NCBI RefSeq assembly: GCF_029533155.1
Contig: NZ_JAIZDB010000011.1
Location: forward strand, 1-64,000
Direction: 5' to 3'
From: Psychrobacillus antarcticus
GTDB taxonomy: Bacteria; Bacillota; Bacilli; Bacillales_A; Planococcaceae
Length of the DNA stretch: 64,000 bases
Part shown: positions 8,341 through 17,318 of the stretch, in pieces
Position numbering within the stretch: the first letter of the stretch is position 1
Layout of the letters: every line of letters starts with the position of its first letter
Notes under the pieces: model-generated
What the model saw: only the letters and a program-made list of their open reading frames with translations
Database searches by the model: none
What the model was told of the DNA's origin: nothing
Made by a program: the position numbers and the translations under genes

Positions 8341-8406
8341 AATCATTCTTAAAAGCCCTGTAAAACTGGTGTTCATGCTGTATTTTTATATACTTTCTTA
8401 TCTATT

Positions 8407-8436
8407 AAAAAGCACTTGCTTCCGCAAGTGCTTTTT
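8407..8436. terminator. Two-way terminator at the efflux gene 3' end
   Basis: Perfect 13-bp stem AAAAAGCACTTGC / GCAAGTGCTTTTT with loop TTCC. A T-run follows on both strands. It lies 5 bp beyond the stop codon of the leftward efflux gene. Confidence 0.9.
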
Positions 8437-8441
8437 GCTGT

Positions 8442-9923
8442 TTATTTTACTTCCAACGATTTTTTAGATATATCTACTCTTTTTACGAATAGTGATAAGA
8501 CTAAGGCTACAACTGTTACAAGCGTAGCGATGAAGAAAGTGAAATTAATCCCTTCTAACATAGCTTGACTACTAAGTTGCATTTTAAACTGCTTTAACGC
8601 ATCTGTAGCAGTTGGCACATTTCCTGCTTTCGCTGCTTCTGCAAATAAACTAGCTCCTTTTGATTCCATTCTTGCATTCATTATTGTGATGAATATTGCA
8701 GAACCTATTGCCCCTGAAACTTGCTGCAAAGTGTTATTGACTGCAGTTCCATGAGGATTCATCTTCATCGGCAATTGATTTAGACCATTTGTCATGATAG
8801 GCATCATTACCATGGACATTCCTAACATACGGATTGTATAAACAATCATGATGTAATAATAATCTGAATCTATCGCTAAATTACTCATCATATATGTCGC
8901 AATCGTAGTAATTATTAAACCGATAGCCGCTAACGAGCGAGCACCATATTTATCAAACAACTTCCCTGTTACTGGTGACATTAACCCCATTGCTAAAGCT
9001 CCGGGTAGCATTAACAAACCAGAATCTAGAGGTGAAATACCTCGAATAGTTTGCACATATAATGGTGTTAAAATCATACCCGAGAACATTGCTGCAGAAA
9101 CTACTACTGAAATAATAGAAGATAACGCAAACATAGGATATTTATAAATACGTAAATCTAACAATGGTTCGTCTAGTTTTAATTGTCTAATAACAAAAGT
9201 AACAAGTGCAATTACTCCGATTGCGATTGTACTATATACAATCGGTGCATCCCACCCTTTGTCTCCTGCAGAACTGAATCCATATAATAGACCGCCAAAA
9301 CCGATAGAAGATAAACCTAGTGAAAAAATATCTAGTTTCATATCCTTGTTCGGGGTAATATTTTTCAGCTTGAAAATGGAAAATATTAATACGATTAAAG
9401 CCAATGGTAAGATAAACTCGAATAATACTCTCCAAGTATAATGTTCAATGATAAAGCCTGATAATGTTGGTCCAATTGCTGGAGCCATAATCATTACTAG
9501 ACCAAATAATCCCATCGCTGTTCCTCTTCGTTCAATAGGGAATGCAGTCAACATAACATTCATAAGTAACGGCATCATTACAGCCGAACCTGCAGCCTGA
9601 ATCATACGAGCTAAAATAAGTACCCAAAACTCTGGTGCTATAGCTGCTAAAAATGTACCCAATGAGAATAAGGTCATTGCAGTAATAAATAATTTTCTAT
9701 TGGAGAACTTTGTTACAAAATATGCACTAGCTGGTATTAAAATACCGTTTATCAGCATATATCCAGTTGTCAGCCATTGAACAACAGAAGCTTTGACATC
9801 AAATTCAATCATAATTGTAGGTAAAGCTACGTTTAATAAGGTATTATTTAAAAAAGCTATGAATGCTCCTACAAATAGGATTGCAATCATCGCATAAGGT
9901 GGTTTTTGTTGCGTTTCGTTCAT
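8442..9923 (-). CDS. DHA2 family drug:H+ antiporter (EmrB/QacA type, 14 TM)
   Basis: Inner-membrane multidrug efflux pump, 493 aa. The N-terminal half has FVGAFIAFLNNTLLNVALPT (TM1, the DHA2 motif D1 region), the loop 2-3 motif A variant KFSNRKLFI, motif B-like LARMIQAAGSAVMMPLL and motif C GLVMIMAPAIGPTLSGFI. The hydrophobic pattern fits 14 helices. It resembles LmrB-like pumps of Bacillus; drug range cannot be read from sequence. AGGAGG lies 10 bases before the ATG. A TetR-type regulator is divergently encoded 327 bp away and is the likely controller. Confidence 0.88.
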   Translation of the reverse strand: MNETQQKPPYAMIAILFVGAFIAFLNNTLLNVALPTIMIEFDVKASVVQWLTTGYMLINGILIPASAYFVTKFSNRKLFITAMTLFSLGTFLAAIAPEFWVLILARMIQAAGSAVMMPLLMNVMLTAFPIERRGTAMGLFGLVMIMAPAIGPTLSGFIIEHYTWRVLFEFILPLALIVLIFSIFKLKNITPNKDMKLDIFSLGLSSIGFGGLLYGFSSAGDKGWDAPIVYSTIAIGVIALVTFVIRQLKLDEPLLDLRIYKYPMFALSSIISVVVSAAMFSGMILTPLYVQTIRGISPLDSGLLMLPGALAMGLMSPVTGKLFDKYGARSLAAIGLIITTIATYMMSNLAIDSDYYYIMIVYTIRMLGMSMVMMPIMTNGLNQLPMKMNPHGTAVNNTLQQVSGAIGSAIFITIMNARMESKGASLFAEAAKAGNVPTATDALKQFKMQLSSQAMLEGINFTFFIATLVTVVALVLSLFVKRVDISKKSLEVK

Positions 9924-10041
9924 TCTTCATTTTCCTCCTAATATTTTGGGATATAATTGCACGAGTTGTACACTACTTGAAACATTTTATACTCTCAGTC
10001 CAAAAAATGCAACCATATAAAACGATTTGAATTAAATTTTA

Positions 10042-10070
10042 TTGATTTAACTACTATTAATTTGTATTAT
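10042..10070 (+). promoter_or_regulatory. Candidate sigma-A promoter of the TetR gene
   Basis: TTGATT (10042-10047) and TATTAT (10065-10070) are 17 bases apart. If used, the transcript would start near 10077 and carry the whole D1 element as a 5' leader of about 170 bases before the TetR start. Confidence 0.5.
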
Positions 10071-10090
10071 TATATTTAGACTCATAGTAT

Positions 10091-10240
10091 AAAGTGAAAC
10101 TTCAAACAATGGGAGGCTCCCTCCCAATGAATGTTAGTTGAACCAATCGGACCTTTCCGGACAGATTATCTTTCTCTTATCATGAGTTTCCTTTGAAAAC
10201 TTGAAGTGAAGATATTACTGCCCGTTCAGGCGGGATAAAG
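10091..10240 (+). repeat. D element, copy 1, in the leader of the TetR gene
   Basis: Starts aaagtgaaacttcaaacaat and includes tgttagttgaaccaatcgg, with a stem around gggaggctccctccc (10111-10125) and a last part attactgcccgttcaggcgg. The reverse complement of 21363-21469 has the same words in the same order (agtgaaacttcaatca, tgttagttgaacc, actgcccgt, gcggga). This copy is longer because extra sequence sits in the second hairpin loop. Confidence 0.75.
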
Positions 10241-10250
10241 GTGTGTAAAA

Positions 10251-11123
10251 ATGAAAAATAGAAAGCATCAAGTATTATTGTCTGCACAAAAATTATTTAT
10301 CGAGAAAGGTTTTGCGGCTACTTCAGTTCTAGATATTATAAACGAAAGTAAAATATCGAAAGGTACTTTTTATAATTATTTTTCATCAAAGAATGAGTGT
10401 ATAATTTCAATTATAGATAGTGCTCAGGAAGAAACTACGCTTAAACGTAGAGAATTATTAATCCATCAGGATGTATCAAATAAAGACATATTGATACAAC
10501 AATTAATTGTCCGTATGGACGTACACAAAGAAAGAAACTTAGTCCCTATTTTTCTCGTAATTTTCCATTCTCAAGATTCGGAGCTTAGGGAAATTATTAA
10601 AGCAAATCACTATACAGAAGTAAAATGGTTAGCGAAGCGTATTGTAGATGTTTATGGAGAAAAATCACGGAAATTTTCAGTAGATAGTGCTATCCTAGTA
10701 TTAGGAATGATTCAACAAATGCAACACCCTTGGACTATTAAATCAAAAGAGGTTTCTTCCAAAGAACTAGTCAATTATGTAGTGAACCGATTAGATTCAT
10801 TAATACCAGCTTTAGTAAAATCCGATGAAGTTATTATAGATAATTTTGTTTTTAATCATTTCTTTGATGAAGTCAGAATTACAAAAGAACATGTTATTCA
10901 ACTAATTCAAACATTTAAAGACATAAATATTAAAGAACTGAAAGTACAAGAAGTTGAATTGATAAACTTTATCATTGAGGAACTTAAAAGTAGTCAACCT
11001 AGAAAATTTCTTTTGGAAATAGTAGTGAATAGTTTCTCCCATACTATGAAAAATACTGCTCAATCTTTAGAAATAAAAGAAATAGCATCGAATATATGGC
11101 AGGTAATTGACTCTCTTAAATGA
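10251..11123 (+). CDS. TetR/AcrR family transcriptional regulator, long form
   Basis: DNA-binding repressor, 290 aa. The N-terminal helix-turn-helix is clear: residues 5-50 include LSAQKLFIEKGFAATSVLDI and the recognition segment SKISKGTFYNYFSSK. The remaining 240 residues are the ligand/dimer part, about 90 residues longer than in a typical TetR protein. It is divergent from the DHA2 pump and probably controls it. Its leader holds repeat D1. The stop codon overlaps the region just before the next small gene, which it is likely co-transcribed with. The inducer is unknown. Confidence 0.85.
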   Translation: MKNRKHQVLLSAQKLFIEKGFAATSVLDIINESKISKGTFYNYFSSKNECIISIIDSAQEETTLKRRELLIHQDVSNKDILIQQLIVRMDVHKERNLVPIFLVIFHSQDSELREIIKANHYTEVKWLAKRIVDVYGEKSRKFSVDSAILVLGMIQQMQHPWTIKSKEVSSKELVNYVVNRLDSLIPALVKSDEVIIDNFVFNHFFDEVRITKEHVIQLIQTFKDINIKELKVQEVELINFIIEELKSSQPRKFLLEIVVNSFSHTMKNTAQSLEIKEIASNIWQVIDSLK

Positions 11124-11134
11124 GGAGGTTTGAA

Positions 11135-11413
11135 ATGAAAAACAGAGTCATTGAACAGTATGAAGCAGATGAAAACATGATGATTCAAATCTTTACGCAG
11201 TGGTGTGCTAACCATGATATAGACCCTATAGTACTTTATACGAAGGCTTATCCTAATCAAGCTCCCAACGAGGTATTAAACGATTTAGAGGAAACTACAG
11301 AAAAGAACGCAACAGATGTAGATACCCAAACAGTTCTTTATGTACTCCAGTTATTCGGAAATGATGATTTAGCTTATGAAGTATCTGAAGCTGCAAATAC
11401 GTTTAATAAGTAA
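11135..11413 (+). CDS. Small acidic protein of unknown function
   Basis: 92 aa starting MKNRVIEQYEADENMMIQIF. I chose ATG 11135 because GAGGAGGT lies six bases upstream; an in-frame ATG at 11120 overlaps the TetR stop but has no ribosome site. The protein is acidic (many E/D), soluble and has one Cys-containing stretch QWCANHDIDPIVLY. I do not recognise the family. It follows the TetR gene by 11 bp and ends before a two-way terminator, so the two form an operon; a helper or sensor role for the regulator is only a guess. Confidence 0.75.
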   Translation: MKNRVIEQYEADENMMIQIFTQWCANHDIDPIVLYTKAYPNQAPNEVLNDLEETTEKNATDVDTQTVLYVLQLFGNDDLAYEVSEAANTFNK

Positions 11414-11439
11414 TATATAAACTCCGTAAATCAGCATAC

Positions 11440-11482
11440 AAAGAGCCGTACCCAAAAAATTATTTGGGTACAGCTCTTTTTT
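11440..11482. terminator. Two-way terminator between the TetR operon and ppk
   Basis: Stem AAAGAGC-C-GTACCCAAA pairs with TTTGGGTAC-A-GCTCTTT with one mismatch; six T follow on the plus strand and a comparable run on the minus. It sits between convergent genes. Confidence 0.85.
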
Positions 11483-13583
11483 ATTCCTCTGGCATATGTT
11501 TTAAGGATTTTTCCAACAAAACTTGTTGGCAGTTTATCTTAGGCTCTACTGATTCCTTATAATGATATTTTCCATTTTCATCCTGTACTCTTGCTTTAGC
11601 TGTGTCTTGCAATTCCAAATCGAGAATCTCCAACACTCTTTTTTTAATAGGTGGCGATAAAACTGGAAATAGTATTTCTACACGTTTCACCATATTTCTA
11701 GTCATCATATCTGCAGAAGAAAGATACAATCTAGAACCTCCATTGCGGTGGAACCAATAAATTCTAGAATGCTCCAAAAATCTTCCAACAATGCTCGTCA
11801 CAGTTATATTTTCACTCACTCCAGGAATTTGAGGGACTAAACAACAGATTCCTCTTACGATTAGCTCCACTTTTACCCCAGCATATGAAGCTTCATACAG
11901 CTTTAATATCAAATCCTTATCTGTTAAAGAATTCATCTTTAATCGAATCCATCCATTCCCGAATGCCTGATGGTACTCAATTTCTTCATCTATTAAACTA
12001 ACAAATTTATCTCGAATATCATATGGCGAAACGACTAACTTATCGTAATTTGGTTTATCTGTATACCCACTTAGAAAGTTAAAAAACTGAGTTGCGTCGG
12101 ATCCAATTTTTTTATTTGCTGTTATGATTCCCATATCTGTATAAGTTCTTGCTGTTTGGTCGTTATAGTTCCCGGTTCCCAAGTGAACATATTGCTCAAT
12201 TTTGTTGTTCCGTCTACGAATTACTAAAGTTATTTTGGAATGCGTTTTTAAATTATGCATTCCATATATGACCAGACAGCCTGCCTTTTCTAACTCTTTA
12301 GCCCACTGCACATTATTTTCTTCATCAAAACGAGCTTTTAATTCGACTAAAACTGTCACTTGTTTTCCATTTTCGGCTGCACGCTTTAACGCAAGAATTA
12401 CAGGAGAATTACCACTAACTCGGTACAATGTTTGCTTAATAGCTAAAACGGAAGGTTCGTCTGCAGCTGTTTCGATAAAGTCTATGATTGCCTGAAAAGA
12501 TTCATAGGGATGATGAAAGAATAGATCCTGTTTCTGCACTTTATCAAATATATCCTCATCACTTGCTATATCTAATGGTGGCTGAGGAATGAAAGGTTCA
12601 TAGAAAAGGTTCATATATTTCCCCTCAAAGGTTTTAATAAAGGAAAATAAAAACGTCGTATCTAATGGTCCATTTACTTTATAGACGTCCTCTAACGCGA
12701 TTTCTAACTCATCTAGTAAATAATTTAATATCTTCGGCTTAATTTCACTGATCTTTACTTCTAATCTACTTACTGCTCCCCATTTACGCTTTTTTAACTC
12801 TTTTTCAATTTCAATTAGTAAATCTCGTGCACCCTCTTCATGAATAGTTAAATCTGCGTTGCGAGTAATTCGGAAAGGATTGGCATGCTTCACATGATAA
12901 CCATGAAACATCTTGGAAATATGTTCAATTATGACATCCTCTAGAAGCACAGCGACAAACGATCCATCCTCCGTAGAAACTTGGATAAATCGTTTTAATA
13001 CGGAGGGAACCTGTACAATAGCAATTTTGTTTTGTTCTACTAGGTCATCTTGATGATCTTCAATCATCACTAAAATATTCATTGTCTTACTTAATAATAT
13101 TGGAAATGGACGATATGCATCCACAGCTATTGGTGTTAACACTGGAAATATTTCTTCCTCAAACAGCTTTTGCATTTCCTTCTTTTGAGCACCTGATAAA
13201 TCTGAGTACTTAACTAAAGAAATACCTTGCATAGGGAGTTTTTTTTCAATGAGCTCTTTATAAATATTCATTTGCCTACTTACTAATTCCTTTGTAATAG
13301 ACGCAATTCTATTTAACTGTTCTTTTGGCGTAAGGCCAGCTTTGTTTTCTGGTTTATTAAAACCTGCTCTCACCTGATCTTGTAATCCAGCTACACGCAC
13401 CATAAAAAACTCATCTAAATTGGAACTAAAAATAGCTAAAAATTTTAACCGTTCCAACAGAGGATTCGTTTCATCTTCCGCTTCTTCCAACACTCGCTCA
13501 TTAAAAGCAAGCCAGCTTATTTCCCTGTTATTATAATAAGCATAGTCATTAAAAGGATGTTTTTCTACCATACTGTCAATCAT
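11481..13583 (-). CDS. ppk: Polyphosphate kinase 1
   Basis: Reversibly transfers the ATP gamma-phosphate to polyphosphate, 700 aa, full length. The N-terminal segment has NREISWLAFNERVLEEAED and IFSSNLDEFFMVRVAGL, diagnostic of PPK1. The catalytic histidine lies in KTHSKITLVIRR at about residue 448 and the second conserved histidine in YVHLGTGNYN at about 467. The start ATG overlaps the ppx stop by 8 bp and has GGAGG nine bases upstream, so ppx and ppk are translationally coupled. Making and degrading enzymes in one transcript is a common arrangement. Confidence 0.96.
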   Translation of the reverse strand: MIDSMVEKHPFNDYAYYNNREISWLAFNERVLEEAEDETNPLLERLKFLAIFSSNLDEFFMVRVAGLQDQVRAGFNKPENKAGLTPKEQLNRIASITKELVSRQMNIYKELIEKKLPMQGISLVKYSDLSGAQKKEMQKLFEEEIFPVLTPIAVDAYRPFPILLSKTMNILVMIEDHQDDLVEQNKIAIVQVPSVLKRFIQVSTEDGSFVAVLLEDVIIEHISKMFHGYHVKHANPFRITRNADLTIHEEGARDLLIEIEKELKKRKWGAVSRLEVKISEIKPKILNYLLDELEIALEDVYKVNGPLDTTFLFSFIKTFEGKYMNLFYEPFIPQPPLDIASDEDIFDKVQKQDLFFHHPYESFQAIIDFIETAADEPSVLAIKQTLYRVSGNSPVILALKRAAENGKQVTVLVELKARFDEENNVQWAKELEKAGCLVIYGMHNLKTHSKITLVIRRRNNKIEQYVHLGTGNYNDQTARTYTDMGIITANKKIGSDATQFFNFLSGYTDKPNYDKLVVSPYDIRDKFVSLIDEEIEYHQAFGNGWIRLKMNSLTDKDLILKLYEASYAGVKVELIVRGICCLVPQIPGVSENITVTSIVGRFLEHSRIYWFHRNGGSRLYLSSADMMTRNMVKRVEILFPVLSPPIKKRVLEILDLELQDTAKARVQDENGKYHYKESVEPKINCQQVLLEKSLKHMPEE

Positions 13584-15129
13584 CGCTCAGTTCCTCCATG
13601 TCTACAAACTTCAACTTCACTTCTATATGAACTATTTTCTCTAAATGCTTTTTCAATTTTTCCGCTTGGTTTTTCTCTAATAAATAATTTCCAACTACTA
13701 AAAATGTAAAATCAATTTTATTTTCAGATTTTTGGATGGACACATTTTTTATATGAGATCTCCCTAGTATATCTATCCCTTTTGTAAAACGGATCAAGGC
13801 TCCAATGTCTCGAAGCTGCTTATTTTCCTCATTACTAATAATATGCTGATACGGTCCTATATATTGTTTAAACATATCCTTATTTTTATAGGATGCAAGT
13901 AAGGCAATCTTCAAACGATCTCTATTAGAAATACCATCAATTGTTAAATTAGTTATAAGATGAAAAGTGAGTTGGCTGTAAGCGTCCACATCGATTTCTT
14001 TACCAACATGAGATAGTTGGAAAGCATATCGAAGTATGTTAATGTCTTGGAGCGGAGTAATATAACCCCACTGTGTAAACGTAAGATATATAGAAGAGAA
14101 TATTTCATACAAATGGAGAGACTTCTCTTCATCTACATGAAATTTCCCTAACAAATGTCGCATAGCATTTGATGTCACTTCATTTACATTGAAATCTATT
14201 GGAGTTTCCTCTATTAGCTGAGCTAAAATAACTCCTTCCCTCAACCCTTTTTTACTATATATAAATATCGTACCTTGTACCTCGTCCATAAATACTCGGA
14301 AGGTTTCTAATGCGGGAACGATAATATCCGCTCGATCACTGGAAAGGCCATCTATTTTCTTTAAACCTTCTAAGGAGGTTTGGGAGAATTCATCGCTAAG
14401 CTCTTGTAAATCAGATGCACTTAACTCATACTGATGTATTCCATACAGAGGATAATTTTTACGTTGCTGATCAACTTGTGCTAAATTACGAGCACTGCCC
14501 CCAATTGCTACTACCGGTACTTGTAAATTATGTAACCATTCAAGTGATTGAAATTGCCCTTTTACATATGCGATAAGGTTTTCTTTTTCCTCTGTTGTGA
14601 TTAGGCTATTCGTTATAAATTTCTTTTTTAGAGAAACTGCCCCAAATGGAAAACTATGCCAGTACTTTATTTTTTTATTCTCAAAATAAGTGATTTCCGT
14701 ACTTCCACCACCCATATCTATCGTTACTGCAGTTGGTAGATTAGTGGAATGTATGACTGCTAAATAACCATAATTTGCTTCCTGTTCTGCAGATATAATG
14801 GTAATACTAATCCCCGTTTGTTTTTCAGCCTCTATTATTATTGTTTCACGATTATTCGCATGTCTTATTGCAGCTGTAGCAGCCGCAAACACATCTGTAA
14901 CAGTTATATCGTTTAAAATCTTTTTAAATTTCAATAATGACTCTATTAATATGCGTATACCTTCTTTAGTTAAGTCTCCATTTACATCAATATGCATACT
15001 TAATCGTGCTACCGTTTTAATATTATAATGCTCTATTAAACCCTCTTCTTTACTATAACTAAAAACCACTAGACGAATGGAGTTGGATCCTATGTCTATG
15101 ATTGCTTTTTGCTTGTTATTAGTTTCCAT
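13576..15129 (-). CDS. ppx: Exopolyphosphatase (Ppx/GppA family)
   Basis: Removes terminal phosphate from polyphosphate (or the 5' phosphate of pppGpp in GppA relatives), 517 aa. The ASKHA ATPase-like motifs are present: DIGSNSIRLVVFS near the N-terminus, IDMGGGSTEITYF at about residue 145 and VAIGGSARNLA at about residue 205. The C-terminal 200 residues form the HD-like helical part seen in long Ppx proteins. It is the first gene of the leftward ppx-ppk pair and is divergent from the MFS gene at 15323. Substrate preference between polyphosphate and pppGpp is not readable; ppk next door favours polyphosphate. Confidence 0.93.
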   Translation of the reverse strand: METNNKQKAIIDIGSNSIRLVVFSYSKEEGLIEHYNIKTVARLSMHIDVNGDLTKEGIRILIESLLKFKKILNDITVTDVFAAATAAIRHANNRETIIIEAEKQTGISITIISAEQEANYGYLAVIHSTNLPTAVTIDMGGGSTEITYFENKKIKYWHSFPFGAVSLKKKFITNSLITTEEKENLIAYVKGQFQSLEWLHNLQVPVVAIGGSARNLAQVDQQRKNYPLYGIHQYELSASDLQELSDEFSQTSLEGLKKIDGLSSDRADIIVPALETFRVFMDEVQGTIFIYSKKGLREGVILAQLIEETPIDFNVNEVTSNAMRHLLGKFHVDEEKSLHLYEIFSSIYLTFTQWGYITPLQDINILRYAFQLSHVGKEIDVDAYSQLTFHLITNLTIDGISNRDRLKIALLASYKNKDMFKQYIGPYQHIISNEENKQLRDIGALIRFTKGIDILGRSHIKNVSIQKSENKIDFTFLVVGNYLLEKNQAEKLKKHLEKIVHIEVKLKFVDMEELSDD

Positions 15130-15322
15130 GCATTTTACTCCTCAATATATAGTTTATTCCTTAAATCTCCCTTGAAATGTTAAAAGTATGTAAATTTTAA
15201 AAACGAATGTTAAAAACATTAATATACCATTGTAAAATTTAAGTTATTTTTCTGAATTATTATACTACGTCTGATTTATTTAATGTACAATAATGAATAA
15301 TATGGTTGGAAGGATGGATATC

Positions 15323-16600
15323 TTGAAAAAATTCACAAAAGAAGAGAATAGCTGGTCTCTTTATGATTGGGGCTCTTCCGCTTATTCAATCATCATTACT
15401 ACCGCAGTTTTCCCTATTTTTTACAAAGAATCTGCAACAGCTGCTGGAGTAGATGCAGCAGATTCCACTGCTTATCTCGGTTATACGATTGCCATTTTCA
15501 CTTTTATACTTGCCTTGTTAGGCCCTGTTTTAGGAACAATTGCGGATTATCGTGGAATGAAAAAGAAATTTTTTACTTTTTTCTTTGTATTAGGCGTTAC
15601 ATTTACAGCAATGCTAGCGTTCGTTCCTTTTGATAATTGGATTTTATTACTAATTTTTTATACACTTGCTGCACTCGGTGCAACTGGAGCAAACGTTTTC
15701 TACGACGGCTTTATTGTCGACGTAACAACCAATGAACGTATGCACAAAGTATCTGCACGTGGATATAGTCTTGGCTATATAGGATCTACTATTCCATTTT
15801 TACTAAGCATCGTCATTATTTTACTAGCCATACAAGAAATCATTCCAATTTCAACAAATAATGCAAGCCGAATTGCGTTTGTGATCACAGCAATCTGGTG
15901 GGTAATCTTTTCTATCCCAATGTTTAAAAATGTGAAGCAAATTCACTTTATCGAAAAAGAGGGAAACTTAATCGTAGAAAGTTTTAAACGTTTAGGAAAT
16001 ACTTTCAAAGAAATACGACAATACCGGACTGTCTTTTTATTTTTAATAGCTTACTTTTTTTATATTGATGGAGTAGGTACCATTATCTCCATGTCTACAG
16101 CTTATGGTTCTGACTTAGGATTGGGTTCTACGAGTTTGCTTATCGTTTTATTTGCGACGCAAGTTGTCGCTGCTCCTTTTGCCATTTTATATGGGAAATT
16201 AGCTACGAAGTTTTCTGAAAAGAAAATGCTGTATGTCGGTATAATTGTTTATATAATTGTATGTACTTATGCTTTTTTCTTAGATACTATCGTAGATTTT
16301 TGGATCTTAGCAATGCTAGTAGCAACTTCTCAAGGCGGTATACAAGCGCTTAGTAGATCCTACTATGCTAAATTAGTTCCAAAAGAAAATTCAAATGAGT
16401 TTTTCGGATTTTATAATATCTTCGGTAAATTTGCGGCTATCTTAGGTCCACTATTGGTAGCTGTTACTGCTCAAATAACTGGAAACTCGGCTTATGGTGT
16501 ATTTAGTTTGGTCGTCCTGTTCATAATAGGGTTTATCATTTTGACAAGAGTACCAGAACCAAAAGCTTCGCCATCTGTAGATGATATAGTAAACACATAA
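15323..16600 (+). CDS. MFS transporter, UMF1 (Atg22-like) family
   Basis: Integral membrane transporter of about 12 helices, 425 aa from TTG 15323. I prefer this start because GGAAGG lies nine bases upstream and the product begins at the family's conserved N-terminus ([20 protein letters not shown]); ATG codons at 15293, 15302 and 15314 lack a well-placed ribosome site. The loop [14 protein letters not shown] and the [11 protein letters not shown] segment are typical of the UMF1 group. Substrate is unknown for most members; vacuolar Atg22 relatives export amino acids in yeast. It is a single gene ending in a strong terminator. Confidence 0.85.
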   Translation: MKKFTKEENSWSLYDWGSSAYSIIITTAVFPIFYKESATAAGVDAADSTAYLGYTIAIFTFILALLGPVLGTIADYRGMKKKFFTFFFVLGVTFTAMLAFVPFDNWILLLIFYTLAALGATGANVFYDGFIVDVTTNERMHKVSARGYSLGYIGSTIPFLLSIVIILLAIQEIIPISTNNASRIAFVITAIWWVIFSIPMFKNVKQIHFIEKEGNLIVESFKRLGNTFKEIRQYRTVFLFLIAYFFYIDGVGTIISMSTAYGSDLGLGSTSLLIVLFATQVVAAPFAILYGKLATKFSEKKMLYVGIIVYIIVCTYAFFLDTIVDFWILAMLVATSQGGIQALSRSYYAKLVPKENSNEFFGFYNIFGKFAAILGPLLVAVTAQITGNSAYGVFSLVVLFIIGFIILTRVPEPKASPSVDDIVNT

Positions 16601-16606
16601 AGGATT

Positions 16607-16640
16607 AAAGGCATACTAGAATCTAGTATGCCTTTTTAGA
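16607..16640 (+). terminator. Terminator after the UMF1 transporter
   Basis: Stem AAAGGCATACTAGA with TCTAGTATGCCTTT (16607-16620 / 16622-16635), then TT. Strong inverted repeat 6 bp after the stop codon; T-run on both strands. Confidence 0.85.
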
Positions 16641-16649
16641 TGGAAACTA

Positions 16650-17215
16650 TTTAACATGTAACTTATTTGTTAACAATCTTCGTTTAGTCCATATTAATGT
16701 GAATATCAAAAACAGCTCAAATGCATTCGTCACTGCTCCACTTTCTATGTTAATAGGAACAGCACTTCCAATCGTCATCATAACAGCACCAATATAGAAT
16801 ACTGTCCATTTCGTTTTTTTTCATAAGATTGCACTCGCTACAAGGAGAATTAGCGTAACCAATAACACCATAATCGAAGGGCCTGTCGCTTCTTCAACAT
16901 TTGAGTAGCTTATAACCCCATATTCTTTCCCTACTTTTAATTTCCAATCCAACAACCTCTAAAGAAAATTCTAATACTATTAAACCTATCGTATAAATGA
17001 TGCCTAAAATAACTAACCAATTTTTCTTTGCCCATTCCATCCCACTTGCCTGTTGCAAGGATAAAATTATCGTAAATCAAGGGTAGTATGCCTACGTAGA
17101 TAACACTTGTCCACTTTGCTAGGTCATGCTTTCTTATTCCATACAATCCCCAGATTAATAATACAGTATACAAAGTTGCATAAAGAAAATATTAAAACGT
17201 ATCCACTTTATCGCC
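16650..17215 (-). pseudogene. Decayed multi-spanning membrane protein
   Basis: Read leftward, three frames must be joined to give one plausible membrane protein of about 180 residues. It begins VDTF, hits a TAA, continues YFLYATLYTVLLIWGLYG, IYVGILPLIYDNFILATG, then after a frameshift near 17035 KKNWLVILGIIYTIGLIVLE, another shift near 16935, ISYSNVEEATGPSIMVLLVT, a TGA near 16823 and finally KKTKWTVFYIGAVMMTIG. Four or five hydrophobic helices remain. I do not recognise the family. Multiple stops and shifts in otherwise coherent coding sequence mark it as a pseudogene, not noise. Confidence 0.75.
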
Positions 17216-17275
17216 CTCCTTTGTATTCCATTCCCAAATCCTATTACTTATGATCATCTGAATTATTTCACAATA

Positions 17276-17306
17276 TAAAACCTACAACTAAAATTTAGCT
17301 GTAGGT
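17276..17306 (-). terminator. Terminator of the mtnU-thioesterase transcript
   Basis: Stem ACCTACAACTAAA / TTTAGCTGTAGGT (one mismatch), followed on the minus strand by TTTTATATT. Located 12 bp beyond the thioesterase stop. Confidence 0.75.
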
Positions 17307-17318
17307 TCGTTAAATTAT

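Larger units (their letters stand above)
6885..8400. repeat. Composite intergenic repeat block (modules H1-A1-L-B1-tail-H2-C1-E1-L-B2-tail)
   Basis: This 1.6-kb gap between the convergent ends of pepF and the efflux gene has no credible gene. It consists of modules that recur elsewhere in the window in the same order: hairpin H, element A or C, module E, linker L (containing a conserved 'ttttatccc.acattaact' and 'gctatgc.atatc' segment), element B, then a tail ending gttcatgctgtatttttata. The tail is present at 7470-7500 and 8370-8400. Open frames inside it, such as 8112-8321 and the reverse 8100-8318, lie wholly in repeat sequence and are not genes. Confidence 0.85.

Noticed and set aside
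9960-9985. Operator palindrome (TTGTACA-like) upstream of the efflux gene
   Set aside because: Only one half-site pair with several mismatches is visible; too weak to report as a TetR site.
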